Below, in pieces: positions 35,106 through 42,743 of a stretch of DNA of 64,000 nt. Every line of letters starts with the position of its first letter. The first letter of the stretch is position 1. Both the position numbers and the translations under genes were made by a program. Source of the stretch: Oricola indica (GTDB lineage: Bacteria > Pseudomonadota > Alphaproteobacteria > Rhizobiales > Rhizobiaceae); assembly GCF_019966595.1 (NCBI RefSeq), contig NZ_JAINFJ010000001.1, positions 1,054,001-1,118,000 of the forward strand, read 5' to 3'. The notes beneath the pieces were generated by a model. It searched no databases. It was not told the origin of the DNA and saw only the letters and a list, made by a program, of their open reading frames with translations.

Positions 35106-37283
35106 ATGTCCAAACAAACCAGACTGCTGGCCACTGGTACGGCGCTCGCCGCGCTGCTCGCCGCCACCGCCGCATCCGCTGATCCGGTCTTCAACCGCGT
35201 CGCGTCCTTCCCGGTCAACACCAACCTTCCGGCGGATGCCGACCCGGCATCGGAGACCTCCTCGGAGATCATCTACGTCACCGAAGACGGCATGACGCTG
35301 GTCTATTCCGACAGCCCCTTCGGCGGCATCGGAATGATCGACATCTCGGACCCGGCCAATCCGGCGCCTGGCGGATATGTCAAGCTCGACGGCGAGCCGA
35401 CATCCCTCGTCATCCAGTCCGGCCACGCTTTTGTCGGCCTGAACACATCCGAAAGCTACACCGAGCCGTCCGGCGCCCTCCTCTCCGTCAATCTGGAATC
35501 GGGCGAGATCGAACAGAGCTGCGACCTCGGCGGCCAGCCCGACTCCGTCGCGCTGTCGAAAGACGGTTCCATGGTCGCGGTTGCGATCGAGAACGAACGC
35601 GATGAGGATGCCGGCGACGGCGGTCTTCCGCAGATGCCCGCCGGCGGTCTCGCCATCGTTTCTGCCTCGAACGGAGCACTGGACTGCGGCAGCCTGAAGA
35701 TGGTCGACATGACCGGTATCGCCGATATCGCGCCGGAGGATCCAGAGCCGGAATTCGTCGATTTCAACGATGCGGGCGAAATCGTCGTCACGATGCAGGA
35801 GAACAACTACCTCGCCGTCGTAGACGGCAAGACCGGTGAAATCCTCTCGCATTTCTCCGCAGGCACGGTCGATCTCGACAATGTCGATACCGCGGAAGAA
35901 GGCGCGCTGACCTTCGACGACAAGCTCACCGCCGTCCCGCGCGAGCCGGACGCCGTGCAGTGGCTCGACAATGACCGCTTCGTCATCGCCAATGAGGGCG
36001 ACTGGAAGGGCGGATCGCGCGGCTTCACCATCTTCTCGAAGGAAGGCGAAGTCCTCTATGAAAGCGGTCTCTCCTTCGAATACGAGGTCGCGATGGCCGG
36101 CCACTATCCGGAGAAGCGCTCCGGCAACAAGGGCGCAGAGCCCGAAGGCATGGAAGTCGGCACGTTCGGCGACAAGACCTTCATCTTCCTTCTTTCCGAG
36201 CGCGGTTCCGTGGTCGGCGTTTATGAAGACACCGGCGCGGAGCCCGTGTTCAAGCAGCTCCTGCCGACGGCGCTCGCCCCGGAAGGCGCAGTCGCCATTC
36301 CCGGCCGCAACCTGTTCGCCGTCGCCAACGAGGCCGATCTGATCGACGATGGCGGCGTGCGTTCGCATGTCACCATTTATTCCTACGACGAAGGCGAAGC
36401 CGCCTATCCGATGCTCGTTTCAGGCATGGACGGTGATCGTCCGATCGGCTGGGGCGCCATGTCGGGTCTCGTCGCGGATGAGGAGCAGGCAGGCATCCTT
36501 TATGGCGTCAACGACAGCTTCTATTCGATGCAGCCGACGATCTTCACCATCGACGCCAACCAGACACCGGCGAAGATCATCAAGGCCACCCGCGTTACCC
36601 GCAACGGCGCGCCGGCCCAGCTCTTCGATCAGGAAGGGATAACCACGGACGGCGAAGGCGGCTTCTGGATCGCATCGGAAGGCCGTACCGACCGCCTGAT
36701 CCCGCATGCCCTCTACCACGTCAACGCCAAGGGCGAGATCAAGAAGCAGGTCGCCTTCCCGCCGGAACTTCTGGCCGTCGAGAAGCGCTTCGGTTCCGAA
36801 GGCGTCACCCGCATCGGCGATACGCTTTGGATCGCCATCCAGCGTGAATGGGCCGACGACGAGGCCGGTCAGGTCAAGCTCGTTTCCTACAACACAGACA
36901 CCGGGGAATGGGGCGCGGTGCGTTACCCGCTCGAGAAAAAGGGTGCCGGCTGGGTCGGCCTGTCGGAGATCACCGCCAATGGTGACTTCGCCTACATCGT
37001 CGAGCGCGACAACCAGATCGGTCAGGCCGCAAAGCTGAAGAAGCTCTTCCGCGTGCCGCTGTCCGAAATGACGCCGGCCCCGCTCGGCGGCGAGTTGCCG
37101 CTCGTCTCCAAGGAAGAAGTTCACGACTTCATCCCGGATCTGAAATCGACCGGCGGTTATGTCGTCGACAAGATCGAAGGCTTCGCCATTGATGCCGCCG
37201 GCAACGGATTTGCCGTGACCGACAATGACGGCATCGACGATTCGAACGGTGAGACGCTCTTCCTGCGCCTCGGCGCCATGTAA
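35106..37283 (+). CDS. Exported esterase-like/phytase family protein
   Basis: A 725-aa periplasmic or secreted protein. The signal peptide runs to TAASA-D (cleavage after residue 25). The N-terminal half (about 26-390) is a beta-propeller-like region with repeated units such as GMIDISDPANPAPGGYV, QPDSVALSKDGSMVAVA and NDRFVIANEGDW. The C-terminal half (about 400-720) matches the esterase-like activity of phytase family (EGITTDGEGGFWIASEGR, FGSEGVTRIGDTLWIAIQRE, KIEGFAIDAAGNGFAVTDNDG). Probable role: release of phosphate from organic phosphates, supported by the PhoB box. GGGAG and GAGG precede the ATG. Exact substrate not shown. Confidence 0.85.
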   Translation: MSKQTRLLATGTALAALLAATAASADPVFNRVASFPVNTNLPADADPASETSSEIIYVTEDGMTLVYSDSPFGGIGMIDISDPANPAPGGYVKLDGEPTSLVIQSGHAFVGLNTSESYTEPSGALLSVNLESGEIEQSCDLGGQPDSVALSKDGSMVAVAIENERDEDAGDGGLPQMPAGGLAIVSASNGALDCGSLKMVDMTGIADIAPEDPEPEFVDFNDAGEIVVTMQENNYLAVVDGKTGEILSHFSAGTVDLDNVDTAEEGALTFDDKLTAVPREPDAVQWLDNDRFVIANEGDWKGGSRGFTIFSKEGEVLYESGLSFEYEVAMAGHYPEKRSGNKGAEPEGMEVGTFGDKTFIFLLSERGSVVGVYEDTGAEPVFKQLLPTALAPEGAVAIPGRNLFAVANEADLIDDGGVRSHVTIYSYDEGEAAYPMLVSGMDGDRPIGWGAMSGLVADEEQAGILYGVNDSFYSMQPTIFTIDANQTPAKIIKATRVTRNGAPAQLFDQEGITTDGEGGFWIASEGRTDRLIPHALYHVNAKGEIKKQVAFPPELLAVEKRFGSEGVTRIGDTLWIAIQREWADDEAGQVKLVSYNTDTGEWGAVRYPLEKKGAGWVGLSEITANGDFAYIVERDNQIGQAAKLKKLFRVPLSEMTPAPLGGELPLVSKEEVHDFIPDLKSTGGYVVDKIEGFAIDAAGNGFAVTDNDGIDDSNGETLFLRLGAM

Positions 37284-37308
37284 TCGACGCCTCCCAAGGC
37301 CGATCGGG

Positions 37309-37341
37309 AAAGCCGGGGCGGCGACGCTCCGGCTTTTTCTC
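37309..37341 (+). terminator. Rho-independent terminator after phytase-like gene
   Basis: AAAGCCGG pairs with CCGGCTTT, extended by G-T, G-C, C-G and G-C pairs to a 12-bp stem closed by a GCGA loop (GNRA type), and followed by a T-rich tail. It lies 26 nt after the stop and before the convergent transglutaminase gene. Confidence 0.85.
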
Positions 37342-37346
37342 GTCTG

Positions 37347-38156
37347 CTACAATCCCGTCACGTCGTAGGTCCAGACCCGGAACGACTTCAACACGTGCGG
37401 GCCGAAGGAGTTGATCAGCGGCACGTCGGCCGCGTCACGTCCGCGTGCCACCACCACCCGGCCAATGCGCGGTATATTGTTGCGCGGGTCGAACGTCACC
37501 CATTCGCCGCCAAGATAAACTTCCATCCAGGCAGAGAAATCCATCGGGTCGAGAATCGGAACGCCGATATCGCCGAGATGTCCGTTCACGTAGCGTGCCG
37601 GGATATTCATGCACCGGCAGAAAGCGATGGCGAGATGGGCGAAATCTCGGCAGACGCCCACTCCCTCGACATGGGCGTCAAGTGCGGTGCGCGTGGAACG
37701 CGCCGCCATGTAATCGAACGTCAGGTGACTGTGCACATAATCGCAGATCGCCTGGACCCTGCCCCAGCCGGGCGCGATGTTGCCAAACAGATCCCAGGCC
37801 GTCTGGCTGAGTTCGTCGGTCTCGCAATACCGGCTGCCTAGCAGATAGGAGAGGCAGTCATCCGGCAACTCGGCGACCGGTATTTCCTGCAGTTCCGGCC
37901 TGACCGGATCCAGTTCGCCTGAATCCTCCACGGTTCCGTCCGCCCATATCGAGAAATCGCCGGCCGGCGCGACGAAGCGGCGACAGACATTGCCGAACAT
38001 GTCGACATAGGTGTGCGTTTCGACCTCCGGCGAGGTGACGACCTTCTCCGGCGCAAGCATCGAGCCTGCGCGTTCCGGCCTGATGTCCATCAGGCAAACC
38101 ATCGGAGTTGGAAGTTCGCACGTGACGGTGAGATCGTAGCCGAAGCGAATGAGCAT
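37347..38156 (-). CDS. Transglutaminase-like cysteine protease family protein
   Basis: A 269-aa cytoplasmic-looking protein with an N-terminal beta domain (FGYDLTVTCELPTPMVCLMD) and a transglutaminase-like core. The candidate nucleophile is Cys169 in GVGVCRDFAHLAIAFCR and the Asp is at 223 in TFDPRNN. The position normally held by the catalytic His (HAW) is Ser208 in DFSAWMEVYLGGEW, so the classic triad is not obvious. The tail IGRVVVARGRDAADVPL is family-typical. The ATG at 38156 is chosen over TTG at 38162. Substrate unknown. Confidence 0.82.
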   Translation of the reverse strand: MLIRFGYDLTVTCELPTPMVCLMDIRPERAGSMLAPEKVVTSPEVETHTYVDMFGNVCRRFVAPAGDFSIWADGTVEDSGELDPVRPELQEIPVAELPDDCLSYLLGSRYCETDELSQTAWDLFGNIAPGWGRVQAICDYVHSHLTFDYMAARSTRTALDAHVEGVGVCRDFAHLAIAFCRCMNIPARYVNGHLGDIGVPILDPMDFSAWMEVYLGGEWVTFDPRNNIPRIGRVVVARGRDAADVPLINSFGPHVLKSFRVWTYDVTGL

Positions 38157-38205
38157 GACCAAAGTTACTGGGTATCCCTGTTTGACAGGGCTGGCGCGGC
38201 AAGCG

Positions 38206-39990
38206 TCATGCGCGCGCCGTCAGCGCTGCGATCTTCTTTGAATGGGCGACAGCCGCCTGTCCGCCGGTCGTCTTCTGATAGAGATCGAGGGTCTCGTCTT
38301 CCGCGCCTTTCGTGAGCGCCTTGTCGGTATAGGCCTTGGTGGCCGGATTCTTCGTGATCACGATTGCCGGGATCGCCACGCGCGCAATCGCGCCGACAAG
38401 CCGCATCTGCTTGGCGACGGTCTCAACTGCGAAACGCGTCCAGAAGGAGACTGGGTTTTCCTGCGGCAAACCGGGTCGGCGTTCGGAGGGATGCCGTAGA
38501 CGCACAACACCGATTTCGAGCGGGTGGATACCCTCGAGGCGCACACCGATTCCGAACTGGACGAGCAGCTTCACCAGACTGGTGACGGAACATCCGGTCG
38601 CCGCGGCACGACGCAACAGGGTCCGGATATGGGCCGGCGTGTAATAAAGGCGCCAGGCCTCGCTGTAGATGTCCTCCAACTCTTGCCGGCTCATGCGCTC
38701 ATGCGGCATGCAGACATTGTTGAGATCGTAGGCGTTCAGGTCCGGTTCCAGCGGCGTTCCCGCGCGCCAGGCCTTCTGGTGGTCTTCGGACCCCGGTAGC
38801 GGCGTCAAAATGAAGAACTCTATGACATCGAGCGGCAGTTCCTCCTGGATGATGGCGATGTCGCGGCGGATCGTTTCCGGCGTATCGGCGGGAAACCCGA
38901 GGATGTACCCGGCAAGCGTCATGATCCCCTGCGCCTTCCAGTCGAGCAGCATCTCGCGATACTCGGTGATCTTGTTCTGGCGCTTCTTGGCTGCGGCGAG
39001 GTTTTCCGGATTGACGTTTTCGAGGCCGATGAAAACGCGCGTGACGCCGGCACGCTTGGCCTTTTCGACGAAGTTCTCGATCTTGTGGCAAAGCGTGTCG
39101 ACCTGGATCATCAGGCCGAGCGGAATGCCGTCGCGCTCGCGCAGTTCGATCAGGCGATCGAAGATCGACTCCCATTCTCGATTGCGGGCGAAATTGTCGT
39201 CTGTGATGAAGAATTTATGGATGCCTTCGGCCCAGTTGAGCCGGACAAGCTGCTCGACGTCATCGGCGGTCCGAAAGCGTGACTTGCGCCCCTGTACGTT
39301 GATGATCGTGCAAAACGAGCATTGATAGGGACATCCCCGCCCGGCATCGAAGCTGGAACTGAGCCCGGTGGTCCGTTCCACGAAGCGTTTCGGCAGGAAC
39401 GGCGCCGGTTCGCCCTCGATACCCGGCAGATCGTTCATGAAGTTATAGACCGGTTCGAGCCGTCGTGCTGCGGCATCCCGCAGGACGGTGTCGAAACGAC
39501 CCTCCGCCTCGCCGGCGAATATGGAAACGCCAAGTTTTCGGCACTGATCGAGATCGACATTGTCGTCGTCGAGCATGGCGAGGCAGCCGGACACGTGGAA
39601 ACCGCCGATGGCCACCGGAACGTCGGCTTCACGGAACATCCGCGCGATATCGACGGCACGCGGATACTGGTTCGACTGCACGCCGACCAGCGCGATCATG
39701 CCGAAGCCGTCATTCTCGCGAAGCTGGGCGAGGATTGCGGGAACATCGACACGGGTGTTCGTTTCGTCGATCACCTCGATGTCGATTTCGACATCGGGTC
39801 CGAGCACTTCGCGATCGGCGCAATCGGCTGCAATTCCGTAGACCGCGGCCAGCGAATTGGATGGTATCATCGAACGCCACCATCTGATCACATAGCCCCG
39901 GTCGTCATAGTGGGACGGTTTGATCAGAAAAAGTTGGAAGCGGCGCCCGGCAGGTCTCGTGGACTTCGGCAAGGGGGGCCTTCCGTTCAT
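38206..39990 (-). CDS. B12-binding radical SAM protein
   Basis: A 594-aa enzyme of the cobalamin-dependent radical SAM class. The N-terminal B12-binding-like domain (about 15-190) has LVGVQSNQYPRAVDIARMF and AIGGFHVSGCLAML. The 4Fe-4S motif CPYQCSFC (CxxxCxxC) at about 220 opens the SAM domain, with GLENVNPENL and YILGFPADTPETI further on. A long Arg/Lys-rich C-terminal extension is of unknown role. Such enzymes often methylate unactivated carbons or remodel lipids. It is 50 nt upstream of the transglutaminase-like gene on the same strand, so the two may be coexpressed. Confidence 0.88.
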   Translation of the reverse strand: MNGRPPLPKSTRPAGRRFQLFLIKPSHYDDRGYVIRWWRSMIPSNSLAAVYGIAADCADREVLGPDVEIDIEVIDETNTRVDVPAILAQLRENDGFGMIALVGVQSNQYPRAVDIARMFREADVPVAIGGFHVSGCLAMLDDDNVDLDQCRKLGVSIFAGEAEGRFDTVLRDAAARRLEPVYNFMNDLPGIEGEPAPFLPKRFVERTTGLSSSFDAGRGCPYQCSFCTIINVQGRKSRFRTADDVEQLVRLNWAEGIHKFFITDDNFARNREWESIFDRLIELRERDGIPLGLMIQVDTLCHKIENFVEKAKRAGVTRVFIGLENVNPENLAAAKKRQNKITEYREMLLDWKAQGIMTLAGYILGFPADTPETIRRDIAIIQEELPLDVIEFFILTPLPGSEDHQKAWRAGTPLEPDLNAYDLNNVCMPHERMSRQELEDIYSEAWRLYYTPAHIRTLLRRAAATGCSVTSLVKLLVQFGIGVRLEGIHPLEIGVVRLRHPSERRPGLPQENPVSFWTRFAVETVAKQMRLVGAIARVAIPAIVITKNPATKAYTDKALTKGAEDETLDLYQKTTGGQAAVAHSKKIAALTARA

Positions 39991-40084
39991 CTACCGGCGC
40001 CTTGATCCGAGCCGGTGACGCAACGCTATCCGGTTCGCCGGGCCCTGTCCATCCGGCGAATGAAATCATTGCGAGACAAGGCGG

Positions 40085-41074
40085 CTACCCGATGTCGAGC
40101 ACGATTTTCCCGATATGATTGCCCGCCTCCATGCGCTCATGCGCCCGCCAGGCCTCGGCCAGCGGATAAATCATGTCCATGACCGGCTGTATCTTGCGGT
40201 CGGCGAGCAGTGGCCAAACCTTCTCGTGCAGTTCATGCGCCAACCCGGCCTTGAACTCGACCGGGCGGGCGCGAAGCGTCGAACCGGTATGAACAAGTCG
40301 CTTGACCATCAGCAGCGAGAAATCGGCCTCGGCCTTTCGTCCGCCGAGGAATGCGATCTGCACCACGCGGCCCTCGAGCGCCGCCGCCTCGTAGTTGCGG
40401 GTTATGTAGTCGCCGCCCACCATGTCGAGGATCACGTCGGCGCCGTTGCCGTCCGTGAACTCGCTGACCGCCTCGACAAAATCCTCCTCGCGATAGTTCA
40501 CCGCGCGGTCGGCGCCCAGCTTTTCGCATGCGGCGCATTTCTCCGCGCTGCCCGCTGTGGTGATCACCTTGGCGCCGAACGCCTTCGCAAGCTGAATCGC
40601 CGTCGTTCCTATGCCCGACGTGCCGCCATGAACGAGCAAAACCTCGCCCGCCTTCAGGCCACCGCGCTGGAAGACATTGTGCCAGACGGTAAAATAGGTC
40701 TCCGGGATCGCGGCCGCTTCCGAAAAGGCATATCCGCCCGGAACGGGCAGCGCATTCGTTTCATGGACCACCGCATATTCGGCATAGCCTCCGCCCGGCA
40801 GCAGAGCGCAAACCGCATCGCCGGCCGCGAACCGTGTCGCACCGGGACCCGTGGACTCGACGGTGCCTGAGATTTCGAGACCCGGAATATCGGAAGCGCC
40901 GGCCGGTGGCGGATAGGCGCCCATGCGCTGCAGCACATCCGGGCGGTTCACGCCGGCGCATTTGACGCGAACGAGGATTTCGCCCTCGCCGGCTTCCGGT
41001 CGCGGACGTTCCGTTATCTTGAGTGCGCGCGGCCCTCCCGGTTCGCCGATCTCGACCGCCTTCATCATCGTCAT
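40085..41074 (-). CDS. NAD(P)H-quinone oxidoreductase, PIG3 family
   Basis: Zinc-independent medium-chain dehydrogenase/reductase of 329 aa (quinone oxidoreductase, TIGR02824-like). The N-terminal catalytic domain opens MMKAVEIGEPGGP and includes CAGVNRPDVLQRMGAYPPP. The cofactor fold has VHGGTSGIGTTAIQLAKAFGA, with NADPH-type residues in TTAGSAEKC, and the tail is AHERMEAGNHIGKIVL. It is divergent from DUF1192 and rcdA. Physiological substrate unknown. Confidence 0.92.
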   Translation of the reverse strand: MTMMKAVEIGEPGGPRALKITERPRPEAGEGEILVRVKCAGVNRPDVLQRMGAYPPPAGASDIPGLEISGTVESTGPGATRFAAGDAVCALLPGGGYAEYAVVHETNALPVPGGYAFSEAAAIPETYFTVWHNVFQRGGLKAGEVLLVHGGTSGIGTTAIQLAKAFGAKVITTAGSAEKCAACEKLGADRAVNYREEDFVEAVSEFTDGNGADVILDMVGGDYITRNYEAAALEGRVVQIAFLGGRKAEADFSLLMVKRLVHTGSTLRARPVEFKAGLAHELHEKVWPLLADRKIQPVMDMIYPLAEAWRAHERMEAGNHIGKIVLDIG

Positions 41075-41171
41075 GCCCTGGTCCCGCTTTTTCGGTTGTC
41101 TTTTCCTCGCCCGGCCGGGACTGTAGGGTTGCGCAGGGCGAACGGCAACCGCATGCGCGAAGGAGAAGCCG

Positions 41172-41354
41172 ATGGACGAAGAAGAGCCGAAACGGAAACC
41201 GGCCTACCAGCTTGGCCAGGACATTTCGCTGATGTCGGTGGACGAATTGAACGAGACGATTGATGCGCTCGGGGAAGAGATCGCGCGGTTGAAACGCGAA
41301 GTCGATACCAAGTCGGACAGCCGAAATGCGGCCGAAGCATTTTTCAAACTGTAA
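41172..41354 (+). CDS. DUF1192 family protein
   Basis: A 60-aa acidic protein (MDEEEPKRKPAYQLGQDISL) with one amphipathic helix (VDELNETIDALGEEIARLKREV) and a C-terminal FFKL. The family is short and frequent next to quinone oxidoreductase and rcdA in Rhizobiales. GGAG precedes the ATG. No enzymatic motif; function unknown, perhaps a small adaptor. Confidence 0.88.
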   Translation: MDEEEPKRKPAYQLGQDISLMSVDELNETIDALGEEIARLKREVDTKSDSRNAAEAFFKL

Positions 41355-41396
41355 TTTGTCCCGAAAAGGCGCAAACGGCAGGAATTCGCAATTCCA

Positions 41397-41412
41397 TTAA
41401 CCCGGTATTAAG
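41397..41412 (+). promoter_or_regulatory. CtrA-like box upstream of candidate sRNA
   Basis: TTAACCCGGTATTAAG: TTAA-N7-TTAA, differing from the CtrA consensus TTAA-N7-TTAAC only in the last base. It lies 24 nt before the first predicted hairpin of the candidate sRNA, a spacing suitable for CtrA at the -35 region. A second box with the same format lies before rcdA. Confidence 0.5.
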
Positions 41413-41429
41413 CTTTACGGCTGTTTACT

Positions 41430-41534
41430 GTGTTCGTTCGGATTCGTCCGAACTCATTCGAAGCGACACCGTTGCTTTGTTTGACGCCTCCCTGTTTTAA
41501 CTCCTGAGAGCTGCTTTTTGCGGCTCTTTTTTTT
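41430..41534 (+). ncRNA. Candidate trans-acting small RNA
   Basis: Within the 356-bp gap between DUF1192 and rcdA. A 5' hairpin GTTCGGA-TTCG-TCCGAAC (41436-41453) is followed by about 50 nt with little pairing that contains the anti-Shine-Dalgarno motif GCCTCCC (41486-41492), and ends in a strong intrinsic terminator with eight Ts (41507-41534). This layout matches known alphaproteobacterial sRNAs such as AbcR and EcpR1. A CtrA-like box lies upstream. Ends are approximate. Alternatively the hairpins are just the DUF1192 transcript's 3' end. Confidence 0.5.
41507..41534 (+). terminator. Strong Rho-independent terminator
   Basis: AGAGCTGC pairs with GCGGCTCT (8 bp, one G-T) around TTTTT, followed by eight consecutive Ts. 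It lies 153 nt after the DUF1192 stop, too far for an ordinary gene terminator, which supports a separate short transcript. Confidence 0.9.
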
Positions 41535-41579
41535 GTCCTGAGTCCAGTGCGCCATAGCGGGACATGCCCTCCGGTGGCG

Positions 41580-41595
41580 TTAACCTTGCATTAAG
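41580..41595 (+). promoter_or_regulatory. CtrA-like box upstream of rcdA
   Basis: TTAACCTTGCATTAAG is TTAA-N7-TTAA, one base from the CtrA consensus, 116 bp before the rcdA start. RcdA helps degrade CtrA in Caulobacter, so CtrA control of rcdA would form a feedback loop. Confidence 0.55.
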
Positions 41596-41710
41596 CATCT
41601 TGTTGCGCTGAACTGTGAACATGCCCAATATGCCGGTGTGCGGGAGCGCCCCTGCACGTACATCATGATCAAGCAGAAAATGGCGCAGGAATCAGGTGGG
41701 GTTTACGGGT

Positions 41711-42238
41711 ATGTCGGAGTTGAGCAAGCGGTCGAACACGATCAATTTCATCGAGCGAAAGGCATCGTCGACCGCGTTCAAGAAGCTCTATGCCGACGGT
41801 ATGGGGCTGGTCGAGGAAACGGCCGCTTATCTCGACGGAGAGGGCCGCGCGGAAGCGAAGCGCCTGTCGCGCATCTCTGCGACGCTCTACGCGGCCGAGT
41901 CGATGCGCCTGACCACCCGCCTCATGCAGATCGCGTCCTGGCTTCTGCTGCAGCGCGCCTTGAACGCAGGCGAGATGAGCCGCGAGCAGATGATGACCGA
42001 GAAGGAAAAGATCCGTCTCGACACCTCCTCCGCCAAGACGAATGCCAATGGCTGGAACGAGCTTCCGGAGACGTTTCGCCTGCTGGTCAACCGGTCCCTG
42101 CGCCTGCAGGCCTATGTCTGCCGTCTCGACCAGGATTTGTTCGGCACCGAGATCGAAACCGTCACCCAGGCTGCGCCGACCGGCAACCCCGTCGGCTCCC
42201 AGATTGAATTGCTTCGCACGGCTTTCGCGTCCCGCTGA
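41711..42238 (+). CDS. rcdA: Protease adaptor protein RcdA (DUF1465)
   Basis: An alphaproteobacterial adaptor that delivers the master cell-cycle regulator CtrA and other substrates to the ClpXP protease with CpdR and PopA. The 175 aa are all-helical: INFIERKASSTAFKKLYADG, then VEETAAYLDGEGRAEAKRLS and a second helix with AAESMRLTTRLMQIASWLLLQRA. The C-terminus is flexible, as in Caulobacter RcdA. The ATG at 41711 is chosen; an upstream in-frame GTG adds five residues. Preceded by a CtrA-like box. Confidence 0.88.
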   Translation: MSELSKRSNTINFIERKASSTAFKKLYADGMGLVEETAAYLDGEGRAEAKRLSRISATLYAAESMRLTTRLMQIASWLLLQRALNAGEMSREQMMTEKEKIRLDTSSAKTNANGWNELPETFRLLVNRSLRLQAYVCRLDQDLFGTEIETVTQAAPTGNPVGSQIELLRTAFASR

Positions 42239-42257
42239 AGCCGGCAGATCGGCAACG

Positions 42258-42289
42258 AAAAAAGCCCGGACGATCGTCCGGGCTTTTTG
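42258..42289. terminator. Bidirectional terminator between rcdA and rpmE
   Basis: AAAAAGCCCGGAC-GATC-GTCCGGGCTTTTT is a perfect 13-bp palindromic hairpin with A and T runs on both sides, placed between two convergent genes, so it can serve both. Confidence 0.93.
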
Positions 42290-42310
42290 TTTTTCGCAGT
42301 GCGCGTCGGA

Positions 42311-42532
42311 TCAGACGCCGAGGCCTTCGTAGCGCTTCTTGAACTTGGAAACGCGACCGCCGCGATCGAGCAGGTTCTGCTGACCGCCGGTCCAGGCCGG
42401 ATGCGACTTGGAGTCGATATCGAGGTTGAGCGTATCGCCCTCGGAGCCCCAGGTCGAACGGGTCTCGTATTCCGTGCCGTCGGTCATGACGACCTTGATC
42501 ATGTGGTACTCGGGATGGATATCAGCCTTCAT
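42311..42532 (-). CDS. rpmE: 50S ribosomal protein bL31 (zinc-free form)
   Basis: Structural protein of the large subunit, 73 aa, bridging to the 30S head. It begins [20 protein letters not shown] and ends [16 protein letters not shown]. There is no cysteine at all, so the zinc-binding CxxC of E. coli L31 is absent; such forms do not need zinc. The ATG at 42532 is certain from the family N-terminus; the longer upstream frame is not coding. Confidence 0.96.
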   Translation of the reverse strand: MKADIHPEYHMIKVVMTDGTEYETRSTWGSEGDTLNLDIDSKSHPAWTGGQQNLLDRGGRVSKFKKRYEGLGV

Positions 42533-42743
42533 CTGTCTTGTCCTGCCTTGCCTGCGGGCGATCGGTCCGGATTGCCGGCCGTCATACCGCGGCTGTCTGA
42601 AATCACGAAAGCCGTGCGCCATTAGGCCACGGCTTCCAAAAAAGATGCGGAGCCTATACATCACCGACGACCGAAGCTCAAGACCGGGCGTATGGACAAA
42701 ATAGACCGGTGCCCATGACGACCGGAACGAATTGCGAGACACC

